In this document: positions 7,856 to 16,975 of the stretch, piece by piece
Layout: every line of letters begins with the position of its first letter
Numbering within the stretch: the stretch's first letter is position 1
The notes under the pieces: generated by a model
Database searches by the model: none
Told to the model about the DNA's origin: nothing
The model's input: only the letters and a program-made list of their open reading frames with translations
Source of the DNA: Ruminococcus sp.
GTDB lineage: Bacteria > Bacillota > Clostridia > Oscillospirales > Ruminococcaceae
Assembly (NCBI GenBank): GCA_017961625.1
Contig: JAGCWY010000029.1
Coordinates: forward strand, 1-52,901
Reading direction: 5' to 3'
Length of the DNA stretch: 52,901 bases
Position numbers and translations under genes: made by a program

Positions 7856-8692
7856 TTATTGTCCGACTGTAATTACAGACAATTCAGGATGATTGAAAAT
7901 ACGAGGAATTAAAATCATTCTGAGAGGCTTCGCAAGACCGCGGCTGATAATATGTACTGTATTTTCGTATTCGTACATACCTGTTGTATAACTAGGGAAT
8001 AGTCCTTGATCCGGTGCGTAAAGTCCCTGATCGAGAATTTTGGGAATTCTCCACTGACCTCCGTGGGCGTGCCCAGATAGAATAAGGTCAAAGTATTTAT
8101 TTTCTGATCTGCCAAGACAGAAGTTTATCTGATCAGGCGCATGAATGATAAGGATATTATAGTAATTAGCGTCAAGAGTGTCAAAGCACTCCTCAAGTTG
8201 TGTTTTGTTTTTGCCCCATTCAATCGAATCAAGAGCACCATATATACGGATATCCTGTCCGTTTATGCTCACTTGTTCATAGTCACCCATGATGACAGGG
8301 CAAAGTTTGCCGACCTCGTTATAGAATTCTTCTTTATCGTTGCGTGATTCCTCATGATTGCCAGGAGTATAAAAGCAGGGATAGTCCTGTCTTAACATAG
8401 ATATAAGATTAAGTGCATACTTGGTTCCGCCCCATTGATCTATAACGTCTCCTCCGAAAATTACGATATCAGGTTGGTTTTTTCGAACTTCTTCGATAAT
8501 AGCCGATTGATCTGTGCCACCGTAGAAACAGTTATGTAAATCGGAGATGAATACTATGCGCAGCTGTTTGGTCAATTTATCCGTTCTGACATTATAATAT
8601 ACTGTCTGCATAGTAAAGCCCCATGCACTCAGTGCGGCAAATATCAGAAGAATTAAGGCGATAATTATTCTTTTTCGTTTTTTTGAAGACAT
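7856..8692 (-). CDS. Membrane-anchored calcineurin-like metallophosphoesterase (YaeI-like)
   Basis: 278 residues. A basic N-terminus and one helix (residues about 8-27) anchor a metallophosphoesterase domain. Metal ligands are visible: Asp51 and His53 in FISDLHN, Asp82 in FGGDVID, Asn112 and His113 in TPGNHEE, then IIHAPDQ and SGHAHGG near the C-terminus. The family hydrolyses phosphomonoesters or phosphodiesters, including lipid-linked substrates at the membrane. Its ATG overlaps the stop of the acyl carrier protein gene (TAATG), which implies translational coupling as the last gene of the MBOAT/FkbH operon. A role in trimming or recycling a phosphorylated intermediate of that pathway is inference only. 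Confidence 0.88.
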   Translation of the reverse strand: MSSKKRKRIIIALILLIFAALSAWGFTMQTVYYNVRTDKLTKQLRIVFISDLHNCFYGGTDQSAIIEEVRKNQPDIVIFGGDVIDQWGGTKYALNLISMLRQDYPCFYTPGNHEESRNDKEEFYNEVGKLCPVIMGDYEQVSINGQDIRIYGALDSIEWGKNKTQLEECFDTLDANYYNILIIHAPDQINFCLGRSENKYFDLILSGHAHGGQWRIPKILDQGLYAPDQGLFPSYTTGMYEYENTVHIISRGLAKPLRMILIPRIFNHPELSVITVGQ

Positions 8693-8934
8693 TATCTTCC
8701 TCTTTCGGTAATTAGCTTTATCATATCGCCTACGTTTTGCATCGAGGAGACTTCGCGCATTTTAAAGCGTAATCCGAATTCATGTTCAACAGCGTCCATA
8801 AGATTTATATGTGCAAGGCTGTCCCAATCTTCAATATCCGCAGAGGTAGTATCGGCCGTAACTGATATTGAATCATCTCCGAATATGTCTCTGAAAACAC
8901 CGTTGAGGCGAGGAATTATCTCGTTAACATTCAT
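8692..8934 (-). CDS. Acyl carrier protein, DltC/FkbJ-like
   Basis: 80 residues with the carrier-protein fold and the phosphopantetheine attachment site DWDSLAHINL (Ser39). It is not the fatty-acid ACP by context: it sits between an FkbH-like gene (2 bases upstream) and a phosphoesterase, in an operon with MBOAT and DHHW proteins. By analogy with DltC and with glyceryl-ACP systems it should carry a small acyl group, thioester-linked, to the membrane acyltransferase. Start ATG 8934 has AAAGGAG at a normal distance. Confidence 0.92.
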   Translation of the reverse strand: MNVNEIIPRLNGVFRDIFGDDSISVTADTTSADIEDWDSLAHINLMDAVEHEFGLRFKMREVSSMQNVGDMIKLITERGR

Positions 8935-8936
8935 GT

Positions 8937-10727
8937 TCAGTTCTCCTTTTCCAGTATTTTTATAACTTTATTTTTGTTTTCATAGCCTCTGATATCAAGA
9001 TGCCAGATAGAATCATCATTTTCAAGCTTTTTATCAAGCTTAAAGCCCATAGAGCCGTAAAATTCAGCGACCATGCTATTCTTTTGTGTCTTGTAGTAGT
9101 ATCCGTTTATGCGGGTTATGCCTGCTAGCTTAGCTTTCTTTACTAATTCATCGAGCATGGCAATCTCCATATTACGTTTTAGAACTCGGCAACTCATTAA
9201 CCAAAGTTCCATATCGAGTGCATTTCCATTTATTCTGCCGATGAGCACGGATACAATGCCATTATCTCCGAATTTATCAAGAAGACGTCCGCACAGGCAG
9301 ATATGATTTTGACTGACGCTGACTTCAAGTATCTCATTCTCATTATAACGACGTGTTGTGAGATTGAACTGATTGCTCTTATTAGTAAGCTGAGTAATGC
9401 GCTGTATATAAATAGACTTGAAGCCGCAGATCACAGCACTCATTTCAAGACTTGCAAGATAGTCTTCATAACTTTCAAAACTTTTACACTGAGCTGCTCG
9501 CTGAACGTTTGCTGCATACATTTCCGAACGGTGCATATCGTCATCGGAAACAGATGTTACTTCAAAATAGCCGCTACGTGTGAGCTTATACATTACATCG
9601 TGGACATTATTTAGGATGACAGTCTGTACCATGGGCAGCTGTCCTTCTATAATAGCGCATTCAGCAGGATTATCATCAATGAATACAAAGCTGTCGAGAC
9701 CGAGGCCGAGTTCTTGTGAACTTTCAACGATATTACGATCTTTAGGTTCCCAGTTGGCTTTTATTGACACGAAATCAGAGGGCCTGAGTATACCAGAGGG
9801 GTGTTCAAGACCAAGTATTGCGTTTTTCTCTTCGTTCTTTGAGCATACTGCAAGCAATACTCCGTAATCCTTATAACCTTTGAGGAAGCTCTGGAATTCG
9901 CTGAAGGACTGTCCTTCAGCAGTTTCGGGTCCTATCTCTATGCCCTCCTGACCATCGTCACCTATAACGCCGCCCCAAAGTGTGTTGTCAAGGTCAAGGT
10001 CAATAACCTTGTGATTCTTACCATATAATGATTTAATGATACACGCAAGGCTATAGGCAAGGTCGGGTATTACAGATGTACTCATGGCATATTTGTACAG
10101 GTACCATTCCTCTGCGTCGTGCCAGTTTGCAAGACCGCATACAGCGGAAAGATAGTTGATATCGTGGATATAAAGTCCGTGATTGGCACGTGCGTAGTCT
10201 GAAAGCATAATATTGAGCCTTTCAATGAAGGCAGTATGTCCGGATACGCTCCAGCTGTCGTAACTTCCTGTATGTCTGAACAGGGGAAGCTCGAAATTGT
10301 TCTGGATGATTGGGCAGTTAAAGCGCTTCGTTAGACTCTCCCAAACCTGTTGGAATAAAAAGAACTGCTCGTTTAAACGTTTTTCTACCTGTTCAACTGT
10401 TTCGGAAGGTCCCTCCGGCAACATAGTGATATTACGTGATGTAGTGTGAATATATATAACATCGGGGTTAAAGCAGTCAAGTTCAGGATTGCCGAAAACT
10501 GCATCTTCATAGAATTTGTTGTATTCCGACTGATAGAATTCAGGTTCTATGCCGAAATTAAGAAGAAAGAGTTCTAGAACAGAGAGAATATGATTTGTCG
10601 TTGAACCGCCAAGGACGGCTACACGTTTTTTTATCCTGACCGTCCCATCAGAAAGTAGCTGCTTTCTTAGGGCAAGTCTTCTGCGTACAATGTCCTTGCC
10701 GTCAAACGGAAAGTTGAGTTCTTTCAT
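8937..10727 (-). CDS. FkbH-like HAD-family protein, predicted glyceryl-ACP synthase
   Basis: 596 residues; ATG 10727 is preceded by AAGGAG. Three parts can be seen: an N-terminal SGNH-like region beginning near GGSTTNHI, a HAD phosphatase core with DLDNTLWGG (nucleophile Asp245, Asp247) and FIDDNPAEC, and a C-terminal GNAT-like region. FkbH-type enzymes take 1,3-bisphosphoglycerate, remove phosphate and load the glyceryl unit on an ACP. The ACP encoded 2 bases downstream is the obvious partner. In this operon the glyceryl, or a derived acyl group, would pass to the MBOAT protein rather than to a polyketide synthase. Family assignment is firm; the acyl group is inference. Confidence 0.9.
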   Translation of the reverse strand: MKELNFPFDGKDIVRRRLALRKQLLSDGTVRIKKRVAVLGGSTTNHILSVLELFLLNFGIEPEFYQSEYNKFYEDAVFGNPELDCFNPDVIYIHTTSRNITMLPEGPSETVEQVEKRLNEQFFLFQQVWESLTKRFNCPIIQNNFELPLFRHTGSYDSWSVSGHTAFIERLNIMLSDYARANHGLYIHDINYLSAVCGLANWHDAEEWYLYKYAMSTSVIPDLAYSLACIIKSLYGKNHKVIDLDLDNTLWGGVIGDDGQEGIEIGPETAEGQSFSEFQSFLKGYKDYGVLLAVCSKNEEKNAILGLEHPSGILRPSDFVSIKANWEPKDRNIVESSQELGLGLDSFVFIDDNPAECAIIEGQLPMVQTVILNNVHDVMYKLTRSGYFEVTSVSDDDMHRSEMYAANVQRAAQCKSFESYEDYLASLEMSAVICGFKSIYIQRITQLTNKSNQFNLTTRRYNENEILEVSVSQNHICLCGRLLDKFGDNGIVSVLIGRINGNALDMELWLMSCRVLKRNMEIAMLDELVKKAKLAGITRINGYYYKTQKNSMVAEFYGSMGFKLDKKLENDDSIWHLDIRGYENKNKVIKILEKEN

Positions 10728-10736
10728 TTTGACTCC

Positions 10737-12212
10737 TTATTTTATCAGATTGTTATATATGCTGTAGCGGTTACCTCCGGCAGCTGAGAATGAGCACATG
10801 GTAAAAAGAAGATCTGTGGCCTGTACATTTTTTATGAATTCAACAGCGTTCAGATCAAAGTAACGAATATCGCAGAGATAGATATTTTCAAATGAGCCTG
10901 TTAGCATCGGGAGTAGAGCATTTCCATAGCTATCCTTGAATATCACAAGAGTTCTGCCATTTTTGCATTCAGTATTTACCTGTACGATACGTTCGTCTGA
11001 ACCAAACACCATATAATAGCCAGAATTCGGCATTGATGACGGATCAAGCAGAAGATCGGCGACAACAGGGGAACCGAAGCAAGTATCATACTGAGTAACA
11101 CTTACAGGTTCCTTGGGGATATAATATACAAAATCTTCTGGATTATTGAGAAGTGTTGCGCTTTGGGTATACATATACAAAGTACCGACATAGCCGGGGA
11201 GAGTTACTTTTTCGTATTCCGACAGCTTTTTGAATGGAACACCGGCTGTATAGGCAAACTGCTCTGCGGCGTAATATGCTCCGAGTGGCTGCCAGTGATG
11301 ATCTGTGCGTGAATAGATGTTTTCGTCTTTATGTGCGTTAAGAGCGTAGTATGCATCTACTGGAATTATGTTTACAAGAGATGAATCTATTCTATCAAAG
11401 TCTTCTTTTTCACTTTGAGCAAGATCCTTGTACTTGTCAGGGAGATAGAATGAGCTAGCCGTAGGTAGTACCATTGAATATATGTTTACATTTGGAAGAG
11501 CTTCTTTGTAAGCATTGATATATGAAGCATATTCCTGTTCAGCACCCCATGCTCCGCCGTAAAGATTTATACCGCGCTTGTTTATGATAAGAATATTATT
11601 AGTAAGTTCACCGTCATTAGGCTCTTCTTCCTCAGGGGGGACGGTTGTTATCTCTGTAACAGTAGTAATTGAGGTAGCAACAGAGGTTGTCCGTATAGTT
11701 GTGGTCGTTACAGGAGATGGTTCCTTTTTTTCAATACCGTTTCCGTAGAGTTCGGCACAGTCTCCTCCGTACTTCAAACCTTTAATAGGCATTAGAGCTT
11801 CTGCAATGAACTGCTTTATATCCGAGCGGTTATGAACTGTATCATCAAAATAATTTGCAACTCCCTCTGTGAAATCGCCGCTTGTATAAGCTTTCGCGTT
11901 GAATTTAGGAAATTTAGCAAGAAGACGGTTTTCGTCATCAGCAATGGTTTCATGGGGAAACATGGTAATATAAATGAATCCGCCCGTAAATACAGCACCG
12001 AGAAGAAGGATATTTGCAAGTGCGATAATATTGAGCGCTTTTTTTCTGCGCTGCTTTTTTATTTTTTTTGCCTTTATCGGAACATCTATTGTAGTCCCAG
12101 CACGATCGGAAGCTTCGATAGAAATTGCAGCTCCGGTATGGTCACTTTTTGCTTTATCTGCCATATCGTTTATATTTTTAACAGCAGACATGTTATCGTT
12201 TTGTTTTCTCAT
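10737..12212 (-). CDS. DHHW-family (AlgJ/AlgX/DltD-like) extracytoplasmic acyltransfer protein
   Basis: 491 residues: a basic cytoplasmic N-tail, one membrane helix (about 55-77), a segment with ENRLLAKFPKF typical of the family, a Thr-rich linker (about 165-195), and an SGNH-like domain with the DHHW signature at residues 304-307 (SRTDHHWQPLG). AlgJ/AlgX-type proteins complete O-acylation of exported polysaccharide, partnered by an MBOAT channel. Here the MBOAT gene lies directly upstream (15 bases) and the FkbH-like gene directly downstream, with its ribosome binding site overlapping this stop. The polymer acylated is unknown. Confidence 0.88.
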   Translation of the reverse strand: MRKQNDNMSAVKNINDMADKAKSDHTGAAISIEASDRAGTTIDVPIKAKKIKKQRRKKALNIIALANILLLGAVFTGGFIYITMFPHETIADDENRLLAKFPKFNAKAYTSGDFTEGVANYFDDTVHNRSDIKQFIAEALMPIKGLKYGGDCAELYGNGIEKKEPSPVTTTTIRTTSVATSITTVTEITTVPPEEEEPNDGELTNNILIINKRGINLYGGAWGAEQEYASYINAYKEALPNVNIYSMVLPTASSFYLPDKYKDLAQSEKEDFDRIDSSLVNIIPVDAYYALNAHKDENIYSRTDHHWQPLGAYYAAEQFAYTAGVPFKKLSEYEKVTLPGYVGTLYMYTQSATLLNNPEDFVYYIPKEPVSVTQYDTCFGSPVVADLLLDPSSMPNSGYYMVFGSDERIVQVNTECKNGRTLVIFKDSYGNALLPMLTGSFENIYLCDIRYFDLNAVEFIKNVQATDLLFTMCSFSAAGGNRYSIYNNLIK

Positions 12213-12227
12213 TTCTCATGCCTCATA

Positions 12228-13628
12228 TTAGAATCTGAAGTAAAGGAAGGGATTAGTAGTAGCATCGACAAGCAGTATGCTAGTTATTATGAGCAGCAGA
12301 GCTGAGGCAACTGCTGCAACAGAGGATACGGTCGCCTTTGAAGCAAAATGCTTGTCCGTGACATTTTTTATTGTATTGATAAGTGGGAAGCAGCATAATA
12401 CAGCTACTGAAAGTAGGAACACATTGTTCACTACAGAGATTTTGTCCTGAACGGCAATAAAGCCATTTCTACCAAATCCGAAGGCAGTCTTGAAGAAAGT
12501 TCCAAGTTTGCCAATATCCTCGAAATAGAATATAGAAAATCCGATGATTATTACGAACTTACTGTAAATGTGGCGTATCAAGACGGGAACTTTTTTCATA
12601 CGCTTTTTGCCAATAAGCATTTCAATCAAAATAAATAATCCGTAATATAGTCCCCACAATATGTAATTCCAGCTTGCGCCGTGCCAGATACCTGTGCAAA
12701 GCCATACAAGGAAGAGTCCACCGTATTTCCTGCGTTTTCCGAAGATAGGGATATATAATACATAATCACGGAAGAAAGTACTTAGCGATATATGCCAACG
12801 CTGCCAGAATTCGGTTATATCCCTGCATATGAAGGGGTGATCGAAGTTTTCGTCAAAGTGGAAGCCAAATACGCGTCCAAGTCCTATAGCAATATCTGAA
12901 TAGCCTGAAAAATCAAAATATATTTGTAATCCGTAAGCTATAGCACCGTACCATGCTCCTGCCATAGTTGAACTGCTTATATTTCCAAGGAAACTGTCAA
13001 CAATGAGACTGAGCTGATTTGCAAGAAGAACCTTTTTGGCAAGACCTAGCGCGACTCTGTTAAGGCCGTATGACACGTCTCTTAACTCTATAGTACGCTG
13101 ATCTATTTCCTTTTCAATCTTACTGTATCTTACTATAGGACCAGCAACGAGCTGCGGGAACAACGCAAGATAAAGTAGAAAGTTCTTGAATTTCTTCTGC
13201 GGTTTGACTTTTTCCCAATGGCAGTCTATGATGTAGGATATTGTCTGGAAGGTATAAAAGCTTATACCTATAGGAAGCCTTATATCGGGTACAGGTATAG
13301 AAGACGAAAAAAGGGCGTTGATATTTTCAACAATAAAGCCGCTGTATTTGAATATGCCGAGCATGAGTAGGTCATAGACAACTGCAAATACAGTAGCGGC
13401 AGTGTCGCCCCTCTTACCCTGATATTTTCCGATAAGCAACGCACAGACATAATTTACTATGGCAGTTGCTAGCATAAGGAAAATATATACAGGTTCGCCC
13501 CAAGCATAAAAAATCAGCGAGAAAAATATCAACACCGTATTTTTATGTTTAGTCCCTTTTGCCAATGCATAACACAATAGGCATACGGGAAGGAAAACAT
13601 ATATAAAGAAGAGTCTCGAAAAAACCAT
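12228..13628 (-). CDS. MBOAT family membrane O-acyltransferase (AlgI/DltB-like)
   Basis: 466 residues. ATG 13628 follows AAGGCGGT; an in-frame codon 21 bases upstream has no site. It has about ten to twelve membrane helices. The MBOAT catalytic histidine is His316 in CTGIWHGASWNYILWG, and the FSGYSDIAIG and FxQRWHISLS segments of AlgI/DltB are present. AlgI/DltB proteins pass an acyl group across the membrane to a polymer; with DltB the donor is an acyl-ACP. The downstream ACP and FkbH genes indicate the same logic here. It is the first gene of the five-gene operon, with an AT-rich promoter region upstream. Confidence 0.93.
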   Translation of the reverse strand: MVFSRLFFIYVFLPVCLLCYALAKGTKHKNTVLIFFSLIFYAWGEPVYIFLMLATAIVNYVCALLIGKYQGKRGDTAATVFAVVYDLLMLGIFKYSGFIVENINALFSSSIPVPDIRLPIGISFYTFQTISYIIDCHWEKVKPQKKFKNFLLYLALFPQLVAGPIVRYSKIEKEIDQRTIELRDVSYGLNRVALGLAKKVLLANQLSLIVDSFLGNISSSTMAGAWYGAIAYGLQIYFDFSGYSDIAIGLGRVFGFHFDENFDHPFICRDITEFWQRWHISLSTFFRDYVLYIPIFGKRRKYGGLFLVWLCTGIWHGASWNYILWGLYYGLFILIEMLIGKKRMKKVPVLIRHIYSKFVIIIGFSIFYFEDIGKLGTFFKTAFGFGRNGFIAVQDKISVVNNVFLLSVAVLCCFPLINTIKNVTDKHFASKATVSSVAAVASALLLIITSILLVDATTNPFLYFRF

Positions 13629-13734
13629 TGTTCTACCGCCTTGCTGCAAATGTTATTTATATTTCTGTTTCTACTGCGTAAAAGCAGTCGCAGCAATAAA
13701 AATTAAAATTTATTTCTATATATAATTGAATAAT

Positions 13735-13763
13735 ATAATACTATATATATAATTATACAACAA
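13735..13763 (-). promoter_or_regulatory. Candidate promoter of the MBOAT-DHHW-FkbH-ACP operon
   Basis: Minus strand TTGTTG (13763-13758), 17-base spacer, TATTAT (13740-13735), within a very AT-rich stretch where several -10-like hexamers occur, so the exact choice is uncertain. Confidence 0.4.
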
Positions 13764-13821
13764 TATCTGAGTAAATGCAAGAGGAAAAGACAATGAATTT
13801 TAATTTTCGAGATTTTATCAT

Positions 13822-13854
13822 AAACTGAAAAAGTGCAAATTAACTTTTCAGTTT
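13822..13854. terminator. Hairpin overlapping the thioesterase stop codon
   Basis: AAACTGAAAAAG (13822-13833) pairs with CTTTTCAGTTT (13844-13854), with one extra A in the longer arm. The minus-strand T-tail is weak. It is probably the 3' end of the LTA-synthase/thioesterase transcript. Confidence 0.45.
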
Positions 13855-14240
13855 AATTTTGAATAGGTTTTTGAAAGAAATTTTTCGCCGTGTACAATAA
13901 AGCGCTTATGAATCCCTTCGCCTATATCGCCGGCTTCATCATATGATTTGATTGAAAAAACGAGCTCTCTACCGTTTATTTCAATAAGCTCTGCTTCTGC
14001 GCAGACCTTCATGCCCTTTGGAGTTGCAGAAATATGCTTTACATTCATTTCCGTACCTACTGTTGTTTCATCGCTTTCGAGGTAATCGGAGATGCAGTTG
14101 CAAGCTGCTTTTTCCATTAGCATGACCATTTCTGGAGTTGCAAATACCTCTAGGCTTCCGCTTCCTACATTGACTGCAAGATTTTCATCTTTTACCTCAA
14201 GCTCCGACATTCCGGTCATACCGGTTTTTAGCTCTTTCAT
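13848..14240 (-). CDS. Hotdog-fold thioesterase, fluoroacetyl-CoA thioesterase (FlK)-like
   Basis: 130 residues, a single hotdog domain. Residues matching the FlK-type active site can be seen: Thr35 in FATPEMVMLMEKAA with Glu43, and His69 in VKHISATPKG. Relatives hydrolyse short acyl-CoA thioesters and are common in clostridia with no known fluoroacetate contact, so the natural substrate is uncertain. It lies 12 bases after the LTA-synthase-like gene and so is probably co-transcribed. It is next to an acyl-transfer operon, so housekeeping of acyl thioesters is possible but not shown. Confidence 0.8.
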   Translation of the reverse strand: MKELKTGMTGMSELEVKDENLAVNVGSGSLEVFATPEMVMLMEKAACNCISDYLESDETTVGTEMNVKHISATPKGMKVCAEAELIEINGRELVFSIKSYDEAGDIGEGIHKRFIVHGEKFLSKTYSKLN

Positions 14241-14252
14241 AACAATATCTCC

Positions 14253-16190
14253 TTAATTGTGGGTCGAAATCTCGTCATCTGGGATAGGTGACGGCGAATA
14301 TTCTTCCATAACTACTCTGTCAATGGTAAGAATATCAAGCTCATCATCTCTAGGAGTCGAGCTGCTGTATTCGTCTGAATATACCGGTTCTTTATCCATA
14401 AAGTCATTCATTTTTTCGATAAATGCATCTCTAGGAGCGTCTATTATGTTTAGTATGACATAAGGAATATAGAAAAACGATATCTCGTTGTCGGGAACGT
14501 ATGAATAATCTGCTCCGTAGTTGCTCCAGAAGAAATACTTTTGCTGATATAGTGTATTACAGTTTTCTCCGTTGAGACCAAGCTGATTGTATACGCTTGT
14601 TTCACCTCTAAGAGAAGGGAAGTGGTCGCCTACAAAGAAAACAAGAATAGGTTCATCTATCTTTTTGAGGTCGGAAAGAAAAGTTTCTAAACCTGTATTC
14701 GTATGCTTTATCCATGTAAGGTAATTGCCGAACTCATCAAGCGGATCATCACCTTTATCGTAGGGCTGATGATTCTGCATTGTTGTTGTATGCAGATATA
14801 TCGGCTTATCAGAAGTCTTTATTTCCTTTACAATCTGATCGAATACTGTAGAATCGTCAACATAAGATCCGAAATGTTTAACTGGTACTGTGAAATCAGT
14901 CGTACCTGCCTGATCGTCGTGATAGATCATTTTTTCAAAGCCAAAGTGTCCGTATATCCTTGATCTGCTGTAAAAACCGCTCTGGAATGGATGAACATAT
15001 ACAGTATTGTATCCCCAGCTTTTATAATACTGAGCAAGTGCTGGCTGTTCACGGTCGGCAAGTTCACGCTGAGGCATATTCGGAGTATTGATGCCTCTTA
15101 CGGGGAGACCAAAGAGTAACTCAAATTCGGAACGCACTGTCCAGCTTGCATAAGTTGGAGTTATGGCAATGCCACCTTTTCCTTCCGATGCAGCTTTATC
15201 AAATTCCTTATAGTAATTGTCCTTGACTTTAAGCTCTTTGAAAACTCGGAAATCGGCGTAGGATTCGCTCATTATAACTATTACATTGGGCTTATTTCCA
15301 CCGTTGAAATCCTCTGCACTTTCAACGGGAATATTCATTATCTCATCTATGTATTCCTCGCTGTAATCCTTCGGCACCACCAGTCTATTAGAATAGCTTT
15401 CGGTGGCAGTTTGCAAAAGGAAGGCGATGAAATGGTTCTTTTCAAATTTTTCGTTAAGAATAAAAGAATTGGTAGCAGCCTTCGTATCTATTCTGAAAAG
15501 ACTATAAATAGGCTTGTAAAAAGTAGGAAGAACTATAAGAGCAGTAATTGAAAGTACTGACGCAATGGATAATACTACTCTTCTCATAGCTGTAGCTTTT
15601 AATTTGGGGTTGAAATAAAGTGTTAAAAGTATGAAGGCTATAACTATCAAATAATAAATTATAAGACGTGGTGTTATTTTTATATACGCAAACGAGGTAA
15701 GGCTTTTTACACTTCTTACAAGCTTCATGTCTGACAGTATAAGATGATTGCCATTCGTTCCGTATTTGAAAAGCTCTGTAGTGCTTAAAGCCATGTAAAT
15801 AAAGCTATGTACAAGAACTGCGAGCCAGCCCTTTTTTAATATACAAAGCAATAGCGTGAACAGTACAGCGGTAATTATTAAATCAAATATAATAACACTT
15901 GGCCTGCTGACTGCAAATTTTATAAATGAAGAAATGTATTTTCCTTGGTTTATTTCAGCCATAGCGCATATAAACACAGGGAAAACTATAAGAAGAAAAT
16001 TGTTCAAGCGAGGGTATTTTACTGTATTTTCCTCACGTTTACTGTTGAATGCTCTTATTTTCCTGAAACGTGTCTTTTCTTTTTCTGTAATTGGGGGTGT
16101 AGTCTCTGTTGCATCGTTTATGTCTCTCATGACAGCCTTTTCAGTCTTCAAAGCCGACTGAGAAGTCTTCATTACTGACTTTTTGGTCAT
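14253..16190 (-). CDS. LtaS-like sulfatase-fold phosphoglycerol transferase
   Basis: 645 residues from ATG 16190, which has AAGG upstream; an in-frame ATG six codons earlier lacks a site. After a basic, Thr-rich cytoplasmic tail come five membrane helices (to about residue 235), then an extracellular alkaline-phosphatase-fold domain. Metal and catalytic elements are visible: the Glu of VIMSESYADF, the putative nucleophile Thr351 in YASWTVRSEFELL, HPFQSGFYSR, TMQNHQPY and FVGDHFPSL. Such enzymes polymerise or transfer glycerol-phosphate from phosphatidylglycerol to lipoteichoic acid or other glycans. It sits upstream of an MBOAT/DHHW/ACP operon, a setting reminiscent of teichoic acid made and then acylated. 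The polymer itself is inferred. Confidence 0.88.
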   Translation of the reverse strand: MTKKSVMKTSQSALKTEKAVMRDINDATETTPPITEKEKTRFRKIRAFNSKREENTVKYPRLNNFLLIVFPVFICAMAEINQGKYISSFIKFAVSRPSVIIFDLIITAVLFTLLLCILKKGWLAVLVHSFIYMALSTTELFKYGTNGNHLILSDMKLVRSVKSLTSFAYIKITPRLIIYYLIVIAFILLTLYFNPKLKATAMRRVVLSIASVLSITALIVLPTFYKPIYSLFRIDTKAATNSFILNEKFEKNHFIAFLLQTATESYSNRLVVPKDYSEEYIDEIMNIPVESAEDFNGGNKPNVIVIMSESYADFRVFKELKVKDNYYKEFDKAASEGKGGIAITPTYASWTVRSEFELLFGLPVRGINTPNMPQRELADREQPALAQYYKSWGYNTVYVHPFQSGFYSRSRIYGHFGFEKMIYHDDQAGTTDFTVPVKHFGSYVDDSTVFDQIVKEIKTSDKPIYLHTTTMQNHQPYDKGDDPLDEFGNYLTWIKHTNTGLETFLSDLKKIDEPILVFFVGDHFPSLRGETSVYNQLGLNGENCNTLYQQKYFFWSNYGADYSYVPDNEISFFYIPYVILNIIDAPRDAFIEKMNDFMDKEPVYSDEYSSSTPRDDELDILTIDRVVMEEYSPSPIPDDEISTHN

Positions 16191-16377
16191 TATTATCATC
16201 CTTCGCATATAATCTCATTACCATTAAGTGTTTTTATTATTAAATTACATTATAAATATATCATAGCACGGTCAAAAATTCAAGTTGAAGTATAAAATAT
16301 CATCGTTTGTTCACTTTTTTCAGCGGTTTAGTAATAGTGTATTGCTATTGAAGATTAAAATTGTGCATTTTGTCGTT

Positions 16378-16965
16378 TTATGTTTTTAACCAACCTTTTT
16401 CGGTAGCGTCATCAAGAATTGAGGTGATTAGCTCAGCAATTTTGTCAGATTCAGCGAAATATTCAACATTTCTTTTGAGCACCTGATCCTTTTTTATACC
16501 GTGTTCTTGCCATGAAATACCTTTTCGTGTATAATTCAGAAGCAGCGGTTGCAGCCTGTCTAGGACTGCTGCAAAACGAGCTTCTTTTGTATGGCTGTCT
16601 TCAAATTCTCGCCATAGCTCGTAGAATTCATTGTACTGGTCTTCGGGAAGCATACCGAATATACGTCGAGCTGCTTTTTCTTCGCGCTCTGCTTTTGATT
16701 TGTTTCCTTCTGCATCATAGCAGTAAGTATCTCCAGCGTCGATCTCAACAACATCGTGTATGAGCACCATTTTCATAACTTTTGTAACATCGACCTGATA
16801 ATTTGCATATTCTGCGAGAAGAAAAGTCATTAACGCAAGATGCCAGCTGTGTTCAGCGTCATTTTCCTTCCTGTCTTCGTGAAGAACATAAGTCTGACGG
16901 TAAAGATTTTTCATTTTATCAAGTTCAAGAATGAAGCTTAGCTGCTTTCTGAGTCTGTCTTCCAT
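16378..16965 (-). CDS. HD-domain hydrolase (YfbR-like, putative 5'-nucleotidase)
   Basis: 195 residues, HD_3 family. Metal-binding residues are His39 in DAEHSWHLAL and His70-Asp71 in VLIHDVVEIDAGDT, with a later Asp in AVLDRLQPLL. YfbR-type enzymes dephosphorylate deoxyribonucleoside 5'-monophosphates; several relatives have unknown substrates. It lies 10 bases downstream of the SDR gene and is probably co-transcribed from the promoter before that gene. Confidence 0.85.
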   Translation of the reverse strand: MEDRLRKQLSFILELDKMKNLYRQTYVLHEDRKENDAEHSWHLALMTFLLAEYANYQVDVTKVMKMVLIHDVVEIDAGDTYCYDAEGNKSKAEREEKAARRIFGMLPEDQYNEFYELWREFEDSHTKEARFAAVLDRLQPLLLNYTRKGISWQEHGIKKDQVLKRNVEYFAESDKIAELITSILDDATEKGWLKT

Positions 16966-16975
16966 AATTTTCTCC

